Shown here piece by piece: positions 16,899-25,270 of a stretch of DNA of 52,971 nucleotides. The translations under genes and the position numbers were made by a program. Position 1 is the stretch's first letter. The number at the start of each line of letters is the position of its first letter. This stretch comes from Bacillota bacterium (lineage in GTDB: Bacteria; Bacillota; Clostridia; Peptostreptococcales; Anaerovoracaceae): contig JAFQHT010000009.1 in the NCBI GenBank assembly GCA_017397825.1, forward strand, positions 1 to 52,971. The letters are read 5' to 3'. The notes under the pieces were generated by a model. The model saw only the letters and a program-made list of their open reading frames with translations, had not been told where the DNA came from and did no database searches.

Positions 16899-18506
16899 TT
16901 AAGTTTTTTTAAGAATTATTTCAAACTCTGTACTGTACATAGCCGACGGTTCGCAAAGGGTAATTTCACCGCCGTGAGCTTTTATAATATTTCTTGTGAT
17001 TGCAAGCCCCAGGCCGCTGCCGTTGCCGTGCCGCGACTCATCGCCCATTATGAACGGCTCGAAAATCTTCTGGCGGTAAACCTCTGGAATGCCCCTGCCA
17101 TTGTCCGCAATGCGGAGCTTTACATGGCCTTCCTCTTCATAAAGGGCTACTGCCAGCATAGTGCCAAGGCCGTTATGCTTGATAGTGTTATGAATAATGT
17201 TGTCGAGGGCTCTTCGCAGCTGGCGTCTGTCCAGCATACACATAATTCTCGATCCCGGAATTCTTATCTTCGGTGTGAACCCCGAAAGCTCAATCTCACC
17301 GTAACGGTCCGCCATGTAGCTGCGCATGAACTCGCATATATCAGTCTCTTCCGTCTGGAGCACGAATTCAGGATGCTCAACCTTGCTGTACTCATGGAAA
17401 GAATTTATCATCTCTGTCAGCTCTTCAGCCTTGCTGTCGATGAGCTTAAGGTAATGAGCGATTTTTTCAGGTGGGGTCCTGCCGTCTATTATGGCCCGCG
17501 TATAGCCTGAAATCACTGTAATAGGAGTTTTAAGGTCGTGGGAAATATCGGCAAGAAGCTTCTGACGCTCTGCGTCGAGGCGCTTTCTTTCCTTTTCACT
17601 CTCTTCCAGTTTATCAGCCATGCGGTCCATATTGCTGCCTATCTGCCGGATTTCAAGAGGCCCCTCCATCTCCCCTATTCTTCTGTAGCCTCCCGCCGCA
17701 ATATCATCTACAGCATTATTGAGCTTCACAAGAGGCTCCTTTATCTTCTTGTTGAGCCACATGAGGAAAAAGATGAGCGAAACTATGTAAAGAGGAATCA
17801 GCGCAAAATAAATCCTGTTTGCTCTGTGGGAGTATTCCTGATAATCAGTGTAATCTTTGGATTCGCTCATGAATACTATGGTTTTGATGGCATCGTCTTC
17901 AGCAACAAAGCTGCATCGCATCATATCATATCCCGCAGGCGCTTCACCTGTCATAAATGCAAATTCACTGGCTGTGTATTCCTTTCTACCGTCACCTAAG
18001 TCGCCGTTTTTTACCTTATAGTCAGTGCTGACAACAGCCACCGTTTCTTTGATTTCCATATCGTCCGTGTAATCGTATTTTACAATCAGATACTCTTTTT
18101 CTCCATCAGGTGATGTAATTTCATTCCTTTCCACATAGGAATAAACATCGTATGATTGAATACACTCCAGCTCCCCTGCTGTAAAGCTTTCATAAGGGAA
18201 TCCTTCTGTACAGTATTCTGTAGTCCCATCCCTTGAAATTACAGCAAAACCGCCGTTGCTGCCAAGAAAATTCCTCACAGCCACATCTTCGTATCTTCCC
18301 TGCTCAAAAGCCCTGCTCCCAAGAAGCCTGTCCACATCGGGAATTCTGAAAAGCCAGTTATAATAGGCGTTGCTGGCTGTAAAAACCAGTATGAAAATTA
18401 TGAGAATCACTGCTGTGAAGCCCAGATACCCTCTTGCCAGAAACCAGACCAGCTTCCTTTCACTGATACTTTTTTTAAAATTACTTTTCAAATTTGTACC
18501 CCACAC
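16899..18506 (-). CDS. Membrane sensor histidine kinase
   Basis: A 535-aa kinase. Two membrane helices (about residues 27-47 and 232-252) enclose a ~185-residue extracytoplasmic sensor domain with no motif I recognise. A HAMP linker follows, then the dimerisation helix with the phospho-acceptor His323 in SHDLKTP, and the ATPase domain with the N-box (DNIIHNTIKHN), DNGRGIP and GSGLGLAI. The start overlaps the response regulator end by 26 bases. The GTG at 18506 is close to its ribosome site, and a TTG at 18491 is a fair alternative. It partners the upstream regulator and may control the following ABC genes. Confidence 0.9.
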   Translation of the reverse strand: MWGTNLKSNFKKSISERKLVWFLARGYLGFTAVILIIFILVFTASNAYYNWLFRIPDVDRLLGSRAFEQGRYEDVAVRNFLGSNGGFAVISRDGTTEYCTEGFPYESFTAGELECIQSYDVYSYVERNEITSPDGEKEYLIVKYDYTDDMEIKETVAVVSTDYKVKNGDLGDGRKEYTASEFAFMTGEAPAGYDMMRCSFVAEDDAIKTIVFMSESKDYTDYQEYSHRANRIYFALIPLYIVSLIFFLMWLNKKIKEPLVKLNNAVDDIAAGGYRRIGEMEGPLEIRQIGSNMDRMADKLEESEKERKRLDAERQKLLADISHDLKTPITVISGYTRAIIDGRTPPEKIAHYLKLIDSKAEELTEMINSFHEYSKVEHPEFVLQTEETDICEFMRSYMADRYGEIELSGFTPKIRIPGSRIMCMLDRRQLRRALDNIIHNTIKHNGLGTMLAVALYEEEGHVKLRIADNGRGIPEVYRQKIFEPFIMGDESRHGNGSGLGLAITRNIIKAHGGEITLCEPSAMYSTEFEIILKKT

Positions 18507-19155
18507 CTCTTACTGTAATAATATGCTTCGGATTCTTCGGGTCGTCCTCAATCTTTTCTCTGATTCTTGAAATATGTACCATTATAGTGTTGTCATCACT
18601 CTCATAATACTCACCGCAGATGCTTTCATAAAGCTGGACTTTGGTAAAAATTCTGCCGGGATTTCTGAGAAGCGTGACTAAAATCTTGTACTCCATAGGT
18701 GTAAGGAAAATATGGCGGCCATCTTTGGTAATACTGCCTGCTGCAATGTCCGCAGCAAAAGGCCCGGCGCTGATTATATCCTGCGAGGTTCCGCTGCGCC
18801 TGATCAGTGCCTTTACTCTTGCCACCACTTCCAGCGGGTTGAAGGGTTTGGTCATGTAATCGTCTGCCCCGATGTTAAGTCCAAGAATTTTGTCGTGGTC
18901 GCAGTCCTTTGCAGAAAGAATCATGATAGGCATGGTGGTCTTTTCGCGGAGGATGCGTGTAAGGTCAAGTCCGCTGAGCTGAGGCATCATTATATCAAAA
19001 ATTGCCAGGTCTGGAGACTGTGTCTGCGCTATTTCCAGTGCCTGAGTGCCGTTTTCTGCACAGATGACCCCGTAGCCTTCGCTTTCAAGGTAAATTTTCA
19101 AAAGCTCCAGAATGTCTTTGTCATCTTCTGCTATTAAAATTTTCTGTCTGCTCAT
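18481..19155 (-). CDS. OmpR/PhoB-family response regulator
   Basis: A 224-aa regulator from the ATG at 19155. The receiver domain has Asp54 (AIFDIMMPQLSG) as phospho-acceptor and Lys in MTKPFNP; the C-terminal winged helix ends VRGVGYKFEK. The start at 19155 is preferred because it overlaps the TGA of the MoeA-fusion gene as ATGA, a sign of coupled translation; an upstream in-frame ATG would run far into that gene. Its partner kinase follows with overlap. Its targets are not known. Confidence 0.92.
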   Translation of the reverse strand: MSRQKILIAEDDKDILELLKIYLESEGYGVICAENGTQALEIAQTQSPDLAIFDIMMPQLSGLDLTRILREKTTMPIMILSAKDCDHDKILGLNIGADDYMTKPFNPLEVVARVKALIRRSGTSQDIISAGPFAADIAAGSITKDGRHIFLTPMEYKILVTLLRNPGRIFTKVQLYESICGEYYESDDNTIMVHISRIREKIEDDPKNPKHIITVRGVGYKFEK

Positions 19156-21125
19156 ATTTTTATGATCCGGCCTGCCTGATGCCAACCGTAACCCCCTGTT
19201 TCTTCAAGTTTTTTGTGGAACTGCGGGCTTCCGAGGATTTCCAGGAAAGCCTTTACCTGAGGAAGCTCAAGGTCCGCGGTGCGTACTGCAAAATCGTATT
19301 CCTCCACACCCACTTCAATAAAATCCAGGCCCATGGCCTCAGCCGCCGGCCTGATTCCCATACCTGCATCGATTTCCTCCGATGCTACGCTTGCTGCCAC
19401 GGCCATATGGGTTGCGGCTTCTTTATCATAGCCTGTGATATCAGCCGGTGAAATTCCTGCCTGCTTAAGCTTATAGTCAAAAAGCACCCGGGTTCCTGCA
19501 CCTCTCTGACGGTTTACATAGCGGGCTCTTACCAGGTCTTCTACACCGTTGATGCCAAGAGGATTGCCTTTTTTGACCATAATTCCCTGAATTCTGTCAA
19601 CACCCTTTATCAGGCTCATGTCCTCGCCCGGGAACAGTTTTTTAATATATGCCATGTTATATTCGCCTGTTTCTTCGTCCAGAAGATGAGTCGGCGCAAT
19701 GACGGTTTCGCCTCTCTGAAGGGCCATAAGACCGCCCATACTGCCCACATGGGTGCTTGAAAGACTCATTCCCGGAAATCTTCCGGCCATCATGTCGCTG
19801 ATAAGGTCCATGAGCATGTCGTGACTGCCGATGGATACCAGAGTATTTTCAATTTCTCTGCGGTCCTTATAAAGCTGTACATCTACAAGCTCACCTGCTT
19901 CAAAACCCTCACTGTTCTGAGGGATTATGCAGAAGCCGTCGGCTCTCACAAGGCTCATGGCTGCTCCTGCGCCGCGGGCAAGAGGCGCTGCCACAAACTT
20001 GTCTCCTACTTTTCCTGCTTTGACGCGGACATATTCTCTGTGCTTCAGGGAGGATACTATGCGCTTTGAAAGTACTGCCTGAATTACCTCCTCCTGCCCG
20101 TAAGCAGATGATGGGCTTGTGGCTGCACTGGTGGCTGCAGCAGAGTGAGTGCCTGCAATGATGCCCGTGCCTGCAAGCCTTGCAATTACAGGCCCTGCGA
20201 AATTTTCAAAGGCAAGGTACGCGCTTACAGGATACCCAGGAAGACCGATTACCGGTTTGCCCTGCACGATAGCCAGAATCACCGGCTTTCCAGGTTTCAT
20301 CGCCACACCGTGAACCACAACTTCACCGATTTCCCTGAGTACATGGACCGTATAATCTTCCGTGCCTGCACTGGAACCAGCATTGATGATTACCATATCA
20401 TTTTCTGCGGCCGCTGCCAGCACTGCAGCTTTTATCTTTTCATAATCGTCTTCTACGATATCGTATCGTTTCGGCCTGCCTCCCCACTGACTTACCATGG
20501 CGGCAAACATTCCTGAATTGGAATCAACAATGTCGCCTTCCTGCGGCTGCTCATTGGGCCGGATGATTTCTGTACCTGTCGGTATGATTCCTGCTGCCGG
20601 CTTTCTGAAAACCGGCACTTCAAGGTTGCCGCCTGCCAGCATCACCCCTATATCCGCTGGACGTATCCTGTGATGGCTTGGTATAATCATTTCTCCGGTG
20701 ACAATGTCTTCACCTATTGGGCGCACATGCTGCCAGCCGGGCACTGACTCTGTAATCTGCACGGTTTCATCGTTCAGCTCAATTACATCCTCAGCCATTA
20801 CCACCGCATCAAAAGGAGATTTCACAGGATCCCCTGTGTCCACTATTTTATAGTCCTCTCCCAGATTCAGAGTAAGAGGTCGGCTTTCGGAAGCGCCTTT
20901 TGTGGAGGCTGCCCTGACGGCAATGCCATCCATGGCTGCAGCGTTAAAAAGAGGCGAGCAGCATTTTGCAAAAACCGGCTCTGCCGTTATCCTGCCAAGA
21001 CTTTCGTAAGTGTCGGCCTTTTCTGTGACAGGCAGCAGGCACTCTTCGCTTTCCAATGCTTCCATATATTTTTTTAATGCCTCTTCCACAGGCGTTGTTT
21101 TTAAATACAGATTTCTTTTGGTCAT
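19152..21125 (-). CDS. MoeA - periplasmic-binding-like domain fusion
   Basis: A 657-aa two-part protein. Residues 1 to about 415 are MoeA, the enzyme that inserts molybdate or tungstate into adenylylated molybdopterin (AAAMDGIAVRA, GDPVKSPFDAVVMAE, NAGSSAGTEDYT, KPGKPVILAI, GLPGYPVSAYLAF). Residues about 430-657 form a COG1910-type substrate-binding domain (SIGSHDMLMDL, MALQRGETVIAPTHLLD, NRQRGAGTRVLFDYKL), which in this family is linked to metal-oxoanion or cofactor sensing. A separate plain MoeA lies at 31738-33003. The gene heads a unit with a two-component system and an ABC system. Confidence 0.92.
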   Translation of the reverse strand: MTKRNLYLKTTPVEEALKKYMEALESEECLLPVTEKADTYESLGRITAEPVFAKCCSPLFNAAAMDGIAVRAASTKGASESRPLTLNLGEDYKIVDTGDPVKSPFDAVVMAEDVIELNDETVQITESVPGWQHVRPIGEDIVTGEMIIPSHHRIRPADIGVMLAGGNLEVPVFRKPAAGIIPTGTEIIRPNEQPQEGDIVDSNSGMFAAMVSQWGGRPKRYDIVEDDYEKIKAAVLAAAAENDMVIINAGSSAGTEDYTVHVLREIGEVVVHGVAMKPGKPVILAIVQGKPVIGLPGYPVSAYLAFENFAGPVIARLAGTGIIAGTHSAAATSAATSPSSAYGQEEVIQAVLSKRIVSSLKHREYVRVKAGKVGDKFVAAPLARGAGAAMSLVRADGFCIIPQNSEGFEAGELVDVQLYKDRREIENTLVSIGSHDMLMDLISDMMAGRFPGMSLSSTHVGSMGGLMALQRGETVIAPTHLLDEETGEYNMAYIKKLFPGEDMSLIKGVDRIQGIMVKKGNPLGINGVEDLVRARYVNRQRGAGTRVLFDYKLKQAGISPADITGYDKEAATHMAVAASVASEEIDAGMGIRPAAEAMGLDFIEVGVEEYDFAVRTADLELPQVKAFLEILGSPQFHKKLEETGGYGWHQAGRIIKI

Positions 21126-21168
21126 AATAAAAATCCTTTCCGTATTACGGCTACAATTAACAGAATAA

Positions 21169-21174
21169 ATTATA
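21169..21174 (-). promoter_or_regulatory. Extended -10 promoter of the MoeA-fusion operon
   Basis: Minus strand TATAAT (21174-21169) preceded by TGG gives an extended -10 element about 45 bases before the start codon at 21125. The -35 region is poor. Confidence 0.5.
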
Positions 21175-21267
21175 CCACAAAAAAAACATAATAACTACCG
21201 TCAGGTAAAATAGAATAAATTTTTTAAACATTGGTGTATATTGTCCAAACCGGATTGTAGATTTTTT

Positions 21268-21282
21268 ACCACACTTTGTGGT
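21268..21282 (+). promoter_or_regulatory. Candidate upstream activator site for the dehydratase operon
   Basis: ACCACA-CTT-TGTGGT is a perfect 6+6 dyad about 145 bases upstream of the sigma-54 promoter, the usual distance for an enhancer-binding protein. Its core ACACTTTGTG is the reverse complement of CACAAAGTGT found at 27927-27936 upstream of the other sigma-54 promoter. Confidence 0.65.
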
Positions 21283-21425
21283 TGATTTTCCACATTTCTA
21301 ACTCTATTTTTAATAAGGCCGTATAAATGAGATGTACCTTCCCCACATTTTAAGTTAATCTTTCAGCAGAGAAGGCACATTGGCTTCAAAATTTTATATA
21401 TTGTACTCATTTATTCCGATAAAAT

Positions 21426-21441
21426 TGGCACAGTCTTTGCT
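21426..21441 (+). promoter_or_regulatory. Sigma-54 promoter of the VOC/dehydratase operon
   Basis: TGGCAC (21426-21431), five bases, then TTGCT (21437-21441) matches the -24/-12 consensus fully. It lies 97 bases before the first start codon. Two sigma-54 activators are encoded within the same island. The rest of the gap from 21126 is AT rich and holds the divergent promoter and the dyad listed separately. Confidence 0.9.
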
Positions 21442-21537
21442 TTAAATTATGTAATAAAGAACTATATTTACTATTTAATAAAATGTAGTTATAATTATAC
21501 CAAACTATGTTAAATGCATTTTAAGGAGGAAATAAAT

Positions 21538-21948
21538 ATGGTACATAAAAGATTGCATCATGTGGGTATTATCCTGCCTACAGAAGAAGCAGTAAAAGAT
21601 GTAATGGACGCTTACGGTCTCGAAGTTGACTACGAAGGTATGACTCCTTATGACACCAAGTTCATCTTTACTAAAATGAATCCTGATTTCAGTGACAGCC
21701 CTATCGAATTCCTTATTCCTTACAGCGGCGTTCTTGCTGAATATAACAAGGGCAAAGGCGGAATCCACCATATCTGCTGGGAAGTTGACGATGTTGAGGC
21801 TGCTTGTGAAGAATTCAAAGAAAAAGGTTTTGGCCTTCTTCACGAAGATGAGTGTCCTATCGCCGGCGGATTTATGAAAATTAACTTCGTAAGGCCTAAA
21901 TTCAATCACGGTATCCTTGTAGAACTCATGGAAATTTTAGAAAAATAA
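21538..21948 (+). CDS. VOC-family protein, methylmalonyl-CoA epimerase-like
   Basis: A 136-aa vicinal-oxygen-chelate protein with two beta-alpha-beta-beta-beta modules. Likely metal ligands are His8 (HHVGII), Glu57 (PIEFLIP), His77 or His78 (GGIHHICWEV) and Glu129 (GILVELME), the pattern of methylmalonyl-CoA epimerase. The ATG at 21538 has an AAGGAGG site at the right distance; a frame extension upstream does not. It is the first gene after a sigma-54 promoter and leads straight into the 2-hydroxyacyl-CoA dehydratase, so it may epimerise the alpha carbon of a CoA ester or isomerise a hydroxyacid. No mutase genes are nearby, so methylmalonyl-CoA itself is not assured. Confidence 0.8.
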   Translation: MVHKRLHHVGIILPTEEAVKDVMDAYGLEVDYEGMTPYDTKFIFTKMNPDFSDSPIEFLIPYSGVLAEYNKGKGGIHHICWEVDDVEAACEEFKEKGFGLLHEDECPIAGGFMKINFVRPKFNHGILVELMEILEK

Positions 21949-21980
21949 AAAATAGATAATAGATAAAGGAGACAATCATT

Positions 21981-23210
21981 ATGGGAGAAGAAAGAAAAAG
22001 CTCAAAACAGCTTCTTGCTGAACTCCAGGCCAAGCACTATGCTGATGCCCAGCAGGCAAAAGCTGAAGGCAAACCTGTAGCATGGTCAGCTTCCATCGCT
22101 ATGCAGGAAATCCTCGAAGCAATGGACATTGCAGTAGTATATCCTGAAAACCACGCTGCAGCAATCGGCGCAAGAAAAGAATCCATGGAATTCATCAACA
22201 ACGCAGAAGGCCGCGGATATTCCACAGATATCTGTTCTTATGCACGCGTAAACATTGGTTATTCTGATATCAAACACGCAGAAGCACAGGATATTCCACT
22301 TCCTGACTTCGTTTTCTGCTGTGATAATCTTTGCAATACAGTGTTAAAATGGTATGAAAATCTTGCCAAAGATCTCAACATCCCTATGGTTCTCGTAAAC
22401 ACGCCTTTCGTATATGACGATGAAGTTCCTGAAAGAAGCGTTAAATATATGAGAAAAGAATTTGATCACGTTATCAGACAGCTCGAAGAAATCACCGGCA
22501 AGAAGATGGATCCTAAAAGACTTGAAGAAGTTATGGAAACATCCAATGAAGCTGCAAAATGGTGGAAAGCTGCTTACTCAACTGCAGTTAAAAATCCTTC
22601 CCCTCTCAGCGGTTTTGACATGTTCAACTACATGGCTGCTGCAGTAACTATGAGAGGTAAGAAGGAAACTGTAGAACTTTTCAGAACATGGCACGACGAA
22701 CTCAAGGAAAGAGGCGAAGCCGGCATGGGACCTTGGAAACCTGGCGAAGATGAAAAGTACAGAGTTTTATGGGACGGTATTGCTTGCTGGACTAACCTTT
22801 CCACCACCTTCAAGACACTCAAAAAATACGGTGTAAACGTAGTATGCTCAACATATCCTGACATCTGGAATCTGAGATACGGTTCAAATGACCTTGACGG
22901 TTTAGTAAAGGCTTATGCTGAACATTATGCTAACAGAAGCATCAAGTTCAGCGTTGACAAGATGTCTGCCCTTGCAGAAGAATTCCAGTTAGACGGTATT
23001 TTATATCACTCCAACAGAAGCTGTAAGCTTATGGACTTCAGACAGTATGAAATCCAGAGACAGGTTGAAGCAAGAACCGGCATACCTTATGTAAGCTTCG
23101 ACGGTGACCAGACAGACCCTAGAATCTTCTCCGATGCACAATATGAAACAAGAATTCAGGCTCTCGTTGAAGTAATGGAAAATAAGAAAAATGCAAAGGG
23201 AGGTAAATAA
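21981..23210 (+). CDS. (R)-2-hydroxyacyl-CoA dehydratase, larger subunit (HgdA/HadB/FldB family)
   Basis: A 409-aa iron-sulfur subunit of the radical dehydratase that removes water from (R)-2-hydroxyacyl-CoA to give 2-enoyl-CoA. Conserved Cys positions include Cys85 (DICSYAR), Cys113/114/118 (FCCDNLC) and a late SNRSCKLMDF. The size matches HadB and FldB (about 407-408 aa). An AAAGGAG site precedes the ATG. Partner subunit and activase follow in the same operon. The acyl group cannot be read from sequence: leucine-, phenylalanine-, lactate- and glutamate-derived substrates all occur in this family. No CoA-transferase is present in the cluster. Confidence 0.9.
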   Translation: MGEERKSSKQLLAELQAKHYADAQQAKAEGKPVAWSASIAMQEILEAMDIAVVYPENHAAAIGARKESMEFINNAEGRGYSTDICSYARVNIGYSDIKHAEAQDIPLPDFVFCCDNLCNTVLKWYENLAKDLNIPMVLVNTPFVYDDEVPERSVKYMRKEFDHVIRQLEEITGKKMDPKRLEEVMETSNEAAKWWKAAYSTAVKNPSPLSGFDMFNYMAAAVTMRGKKETVELFRTWHDELKERGEAGMGPWKPGEDEKYRVLWDGIACWTNLSTTFKTLKKYGVNVVCSTYPDIWNLRYGSNDLDGLVKAYAEHYANRSIKFSVDKMSALAEEFQLDGILYHSNRSCKLMDFRQYEIQRQVEARTGIPYVSFDGDQTDPRIFSDAQYETRIQALVEVMENKKNAKGGK

Positions 23211-23213
23211 ACA

Positions 23214-24338
23214 ATGGCAGATTACAAAGCATTAATTGCTCAGTTAACAGCAGTTGCAGCTACTCCCGGTAAGTCAGTTGCTGCAGTAATTAAGGAAACA
23301 GGCAAAGAAGCTTTTGGCTGCTTCCCTCTCCATACACCAGAAGAACTCGTATACGCTGCAGGCTACATCCCTGTAGGTATGTGGGGTGGCAGAACAGAAA
23401 TCAAGCTGGCAGACAAGTACCTTCAGGGCTTCTGCTGCACAATCATCAAGGCTAACATCGAAATGGGCCTTAACGGTACATACAAGGATTTAAAGGGTGT
23501 AATCATTCCTTGCATCTGCGACACTCTCAAGTGCGTAAGTGAAGACTGGATTTATGCCTGTCCACAGATTCCTGTAATTCCTATCGCATATCCAATGCAG
23601 CGTAAAATTGACGGTGCCATCGAATATATGGTAGAAGAATTCAGACATGTTCAGGCTAAACTGGAAGAAATCTCCGGACGTAAGATTACTGATGAACAGA
23701 TTGAAGCTGCTTTCGCAATCTACGAAGATTACAGACAGGCAATGCGTGAATTCGTTGAAGTTGCTGCTGACTATCCTTTAACAATCGATGCCAAGACAAG
23801 ACATCTTATCATCAAAGCAGCTTACTTCATGGATAAGGCTAAATATACTGCAATCGTTAAGGATATCATTGCAGAATTAAAGCAGCTGCCTAAGGAAGAA
23901 GCAAAGATCAAAGTTGTAGTAAGCGGTCTTGTAAGTGAACCTGTTGAAGTACTTGACATTCTCACCGAAAACGGAATCGCAATCGTTGCAGACGACCTTT
24001 CACAGGCTTCCAGAAAGTTCAGAACTCCTGCAAGAGCTGAAGGTACTGCTCTTGAAAAAATGGCCGGTATCATCGCTGACCAGAAGGGCGACACATTCCT
24101 TTATGAACCTGAAAAATATAAAGGCTCAATGTTAATTGACCAATACAAGGCAAAGAAGGCTGACGGTATCATCTACTTCCAGATGAAGTTCTGTGACCCT
24201 GAAGAATTTGACTTCCCTATTGTAAAAAAAGAAATGGAAGAAGCAGGCATTCCTCTTCTTTATCTTGAAGTTGATCAGCAGATTGATTCCTTCGAACAGC
24301 TCAGAACAAGAATCCAGAGCTTTGCTGAAATCTTATAG
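23214..24338 (+). CDS. (R)-2-hydroxyacyl-CoA dehydratase, smaller subunit (HgdB/HadC/FldC family)
   Basis: A 374-aa partner subunit, equal in size to FldC and HadC (374-375 aa). It has the N-terminal FGCFPLHTPEELVYAAGYIP segment (Cys36), IIPCICDTLKC in the middle and FCDPEEFDFP near the end, which together provide [4Fe-4S] ligands. It starts three bases after the larger subunit with a GGGAGG site inside that gene's end. The heterodimer receives one electron from the activase encoded next. Confidence 0.9.
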   Translation: MADYKALIAQLTAVAATPGKSVAAVIKETGKEAFGCFPLHTPEELVYAAGYIPVGMWGGRTEIKLADKYLQGFCCTIIKANIEMGLNGTYKDLKGVIIPCICDTLKCVSEDWIYACPQIPVIPIAYPMQRKIDGAIEYMVEEFRHVQAKLEEISGRKITDEQIEAAFAIYEDYRQAMREFVEVAADYPLTIDAKTRHLIIKAAYFMDKAKYTAIVKDIIAELKQLPKEEAKIKVVVSGLVSEPVEVLDILTENGIAIVADDLSQASRKFRTPARAEGTALEKMAGIIADQKGDTFLYEPEKYKGSMLIDQYKAKKADGIIYFQMKFCDPEEFDFPIVKKEMEEAGIPLLYLEVDQQIDSFEQLRTRIQSFAEIL

Positions 24339-24358
24339 AACACACGAGGTAAATTATA

Positions 24359-25141
24359 ATGTTTGTAGGTATTGATATCGGATCATCATCATCCAAAGTT
24401 GCAATTCTTAATGAAAACAAGGAACTTGTAGGACTGGCTGTTGAGAATCTTGGTACCGGAACCAATGGTATACAGATTGTACTTGATAAAGCATTTACAC
24501 AGGCCGGTGTAACACCTGAAGATATAAAATATACAGTTGTTACAGGCTACGGCAGAATGACATACGAAGGTGCTGATACACAGATTACTGAAATCTCATG
24601 TCACGCCAAAGGTACTGCTTTCTTCAACTGCGATGCAAAAACTATTATTGATATCGGCGGGCAGGATGCAAAAGTAATTAAAATCGATGCAGCGGGTAAT
24701 GTGTCCAACTTCAACATGAACGAAAAATGTGCCGCAGGTACAGGACGTTTCCTCGAAGTAATGGCAAGAGTTTTGGACTGCAAGTTGGGCGACCTTTCTG
24801 ACCTGGCAAAAGCATCAAAAAAAGACGTATCCATCAGCAGCGTATGTACTGTTTTCGCAGAAAGTGAAGTTATTTCCTGCCTTTCTGCAGGGGAAAGCAT
24901 CAGCGACGTTGCAAAAGGTGCTCACCGTGCAGTAGCAAGACGAGTTGCCGGAATGTACAACAGAGTTTCCGGTGAACCGCCTGTAGTTATGACCGGCGGA
25001 GTTGCTCTTAACGCAGATATGATTACTTGTCTTTCCGACGAATTAAAAACCACAGTAACCCCTGTTTCCCACCCGCAGCTTGCAGGTGCTGTAGGGGCAG
25101 CAGTTTTCGCTTATGAAAAATATCATAAAGCAAAAAAATAA
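24359..25141 (+). CDS. 2-hydroxyacyl-CoA dehydratase activase (HgdC/HadI family)
   Basis: A 260-aa ATPase of the ASKHA fold. It uses ATP to push a low-potential electron into the dehydratase, starting its ketyl-radical cycle. The phosphate loop GIDIGSSSSK is at residues 4-13; Cys124 (NEKCAAGTGRF) and Cys163 (ISSVCTVF) are the expected ligands of the [4Fe-4S] cluster shared between two subunits; IDIGGQDAK at 98-105 and MTGGVALN near the end complete the fold. It is the last gene of the VOC-dehydratase operon and is followed by a terminator. Confidence 0.93.
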   Translation: MFVGIDIGSSSSKVAILNENKELVGLAVENLGTGTNGIQIVLDKAFTQAGVTPEDIKYTVVTGYGRMTYEGADTQITEISCHAKGTAFFNCDAKTIIDIGGQDAKVIKIDAAGNVSNFNMNEKCAAGTGRFLEVMARVLDCKLGDLSDLAKASKKDVSISSVCTVFAESEVISCLSAGESISDVAKGAHRAVARRVAGMYNRVSGEPPVVMTGGVALNADMITCLSDELKTTVTPVSHPQLAGAVGAAVFAYEKYHKAKK

Positions 25142-25160
25142 GCAAAACATCAATCCAATC

Positions 25161-25186
25161 AGCCGGGCAGAAATGTCCGGCTTTTC
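25161..25186 (+). terminator. Terminator of the dehydratase operon
   Basis: AGCCGG-G-CA (25161-25169) pairs with TG-T-CCGGCT (25174-25182) around a short loop and is followed by a T-rich tail. Confidence 0.8.
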
Positions 25187-25210
25187 TTATACTTTATAAG
25201 CTGCCACCTC

Positions 25211-25246
25211 TTGATTTTTCCTTTTCAAAATGCTACACTTTTTGAA
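25211..25246 (+). promoter_or_regulatory. Promoter of the first sigma-54 activator with overlapping inverted repeat
   Basis: TTGATT (25211-25216), 17 bases, TGC-extended TACACT (25234-25239). An inverted repeat TTCAAAA-N9-TTTTGAA (25224-25246) straddles the -10 box, and ACACTTTTTG (25235-25244) differs by one base from the ACACTTTGTG core of the upstream activator sites. Autoregulation by the encoded protein is a reasonable inference. Confidence 0.6.
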
Positions 25247-25270
25247 TACAGATAAAAAGAGGTGTTATAA

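Noticed and set aside
21538-21948. Firm assignment as methylmalonyl-CoA epimerase
   Set aside because: Metal ligands fit, but no mutase or carboxylase genes are near and the VOC fold has many functions.
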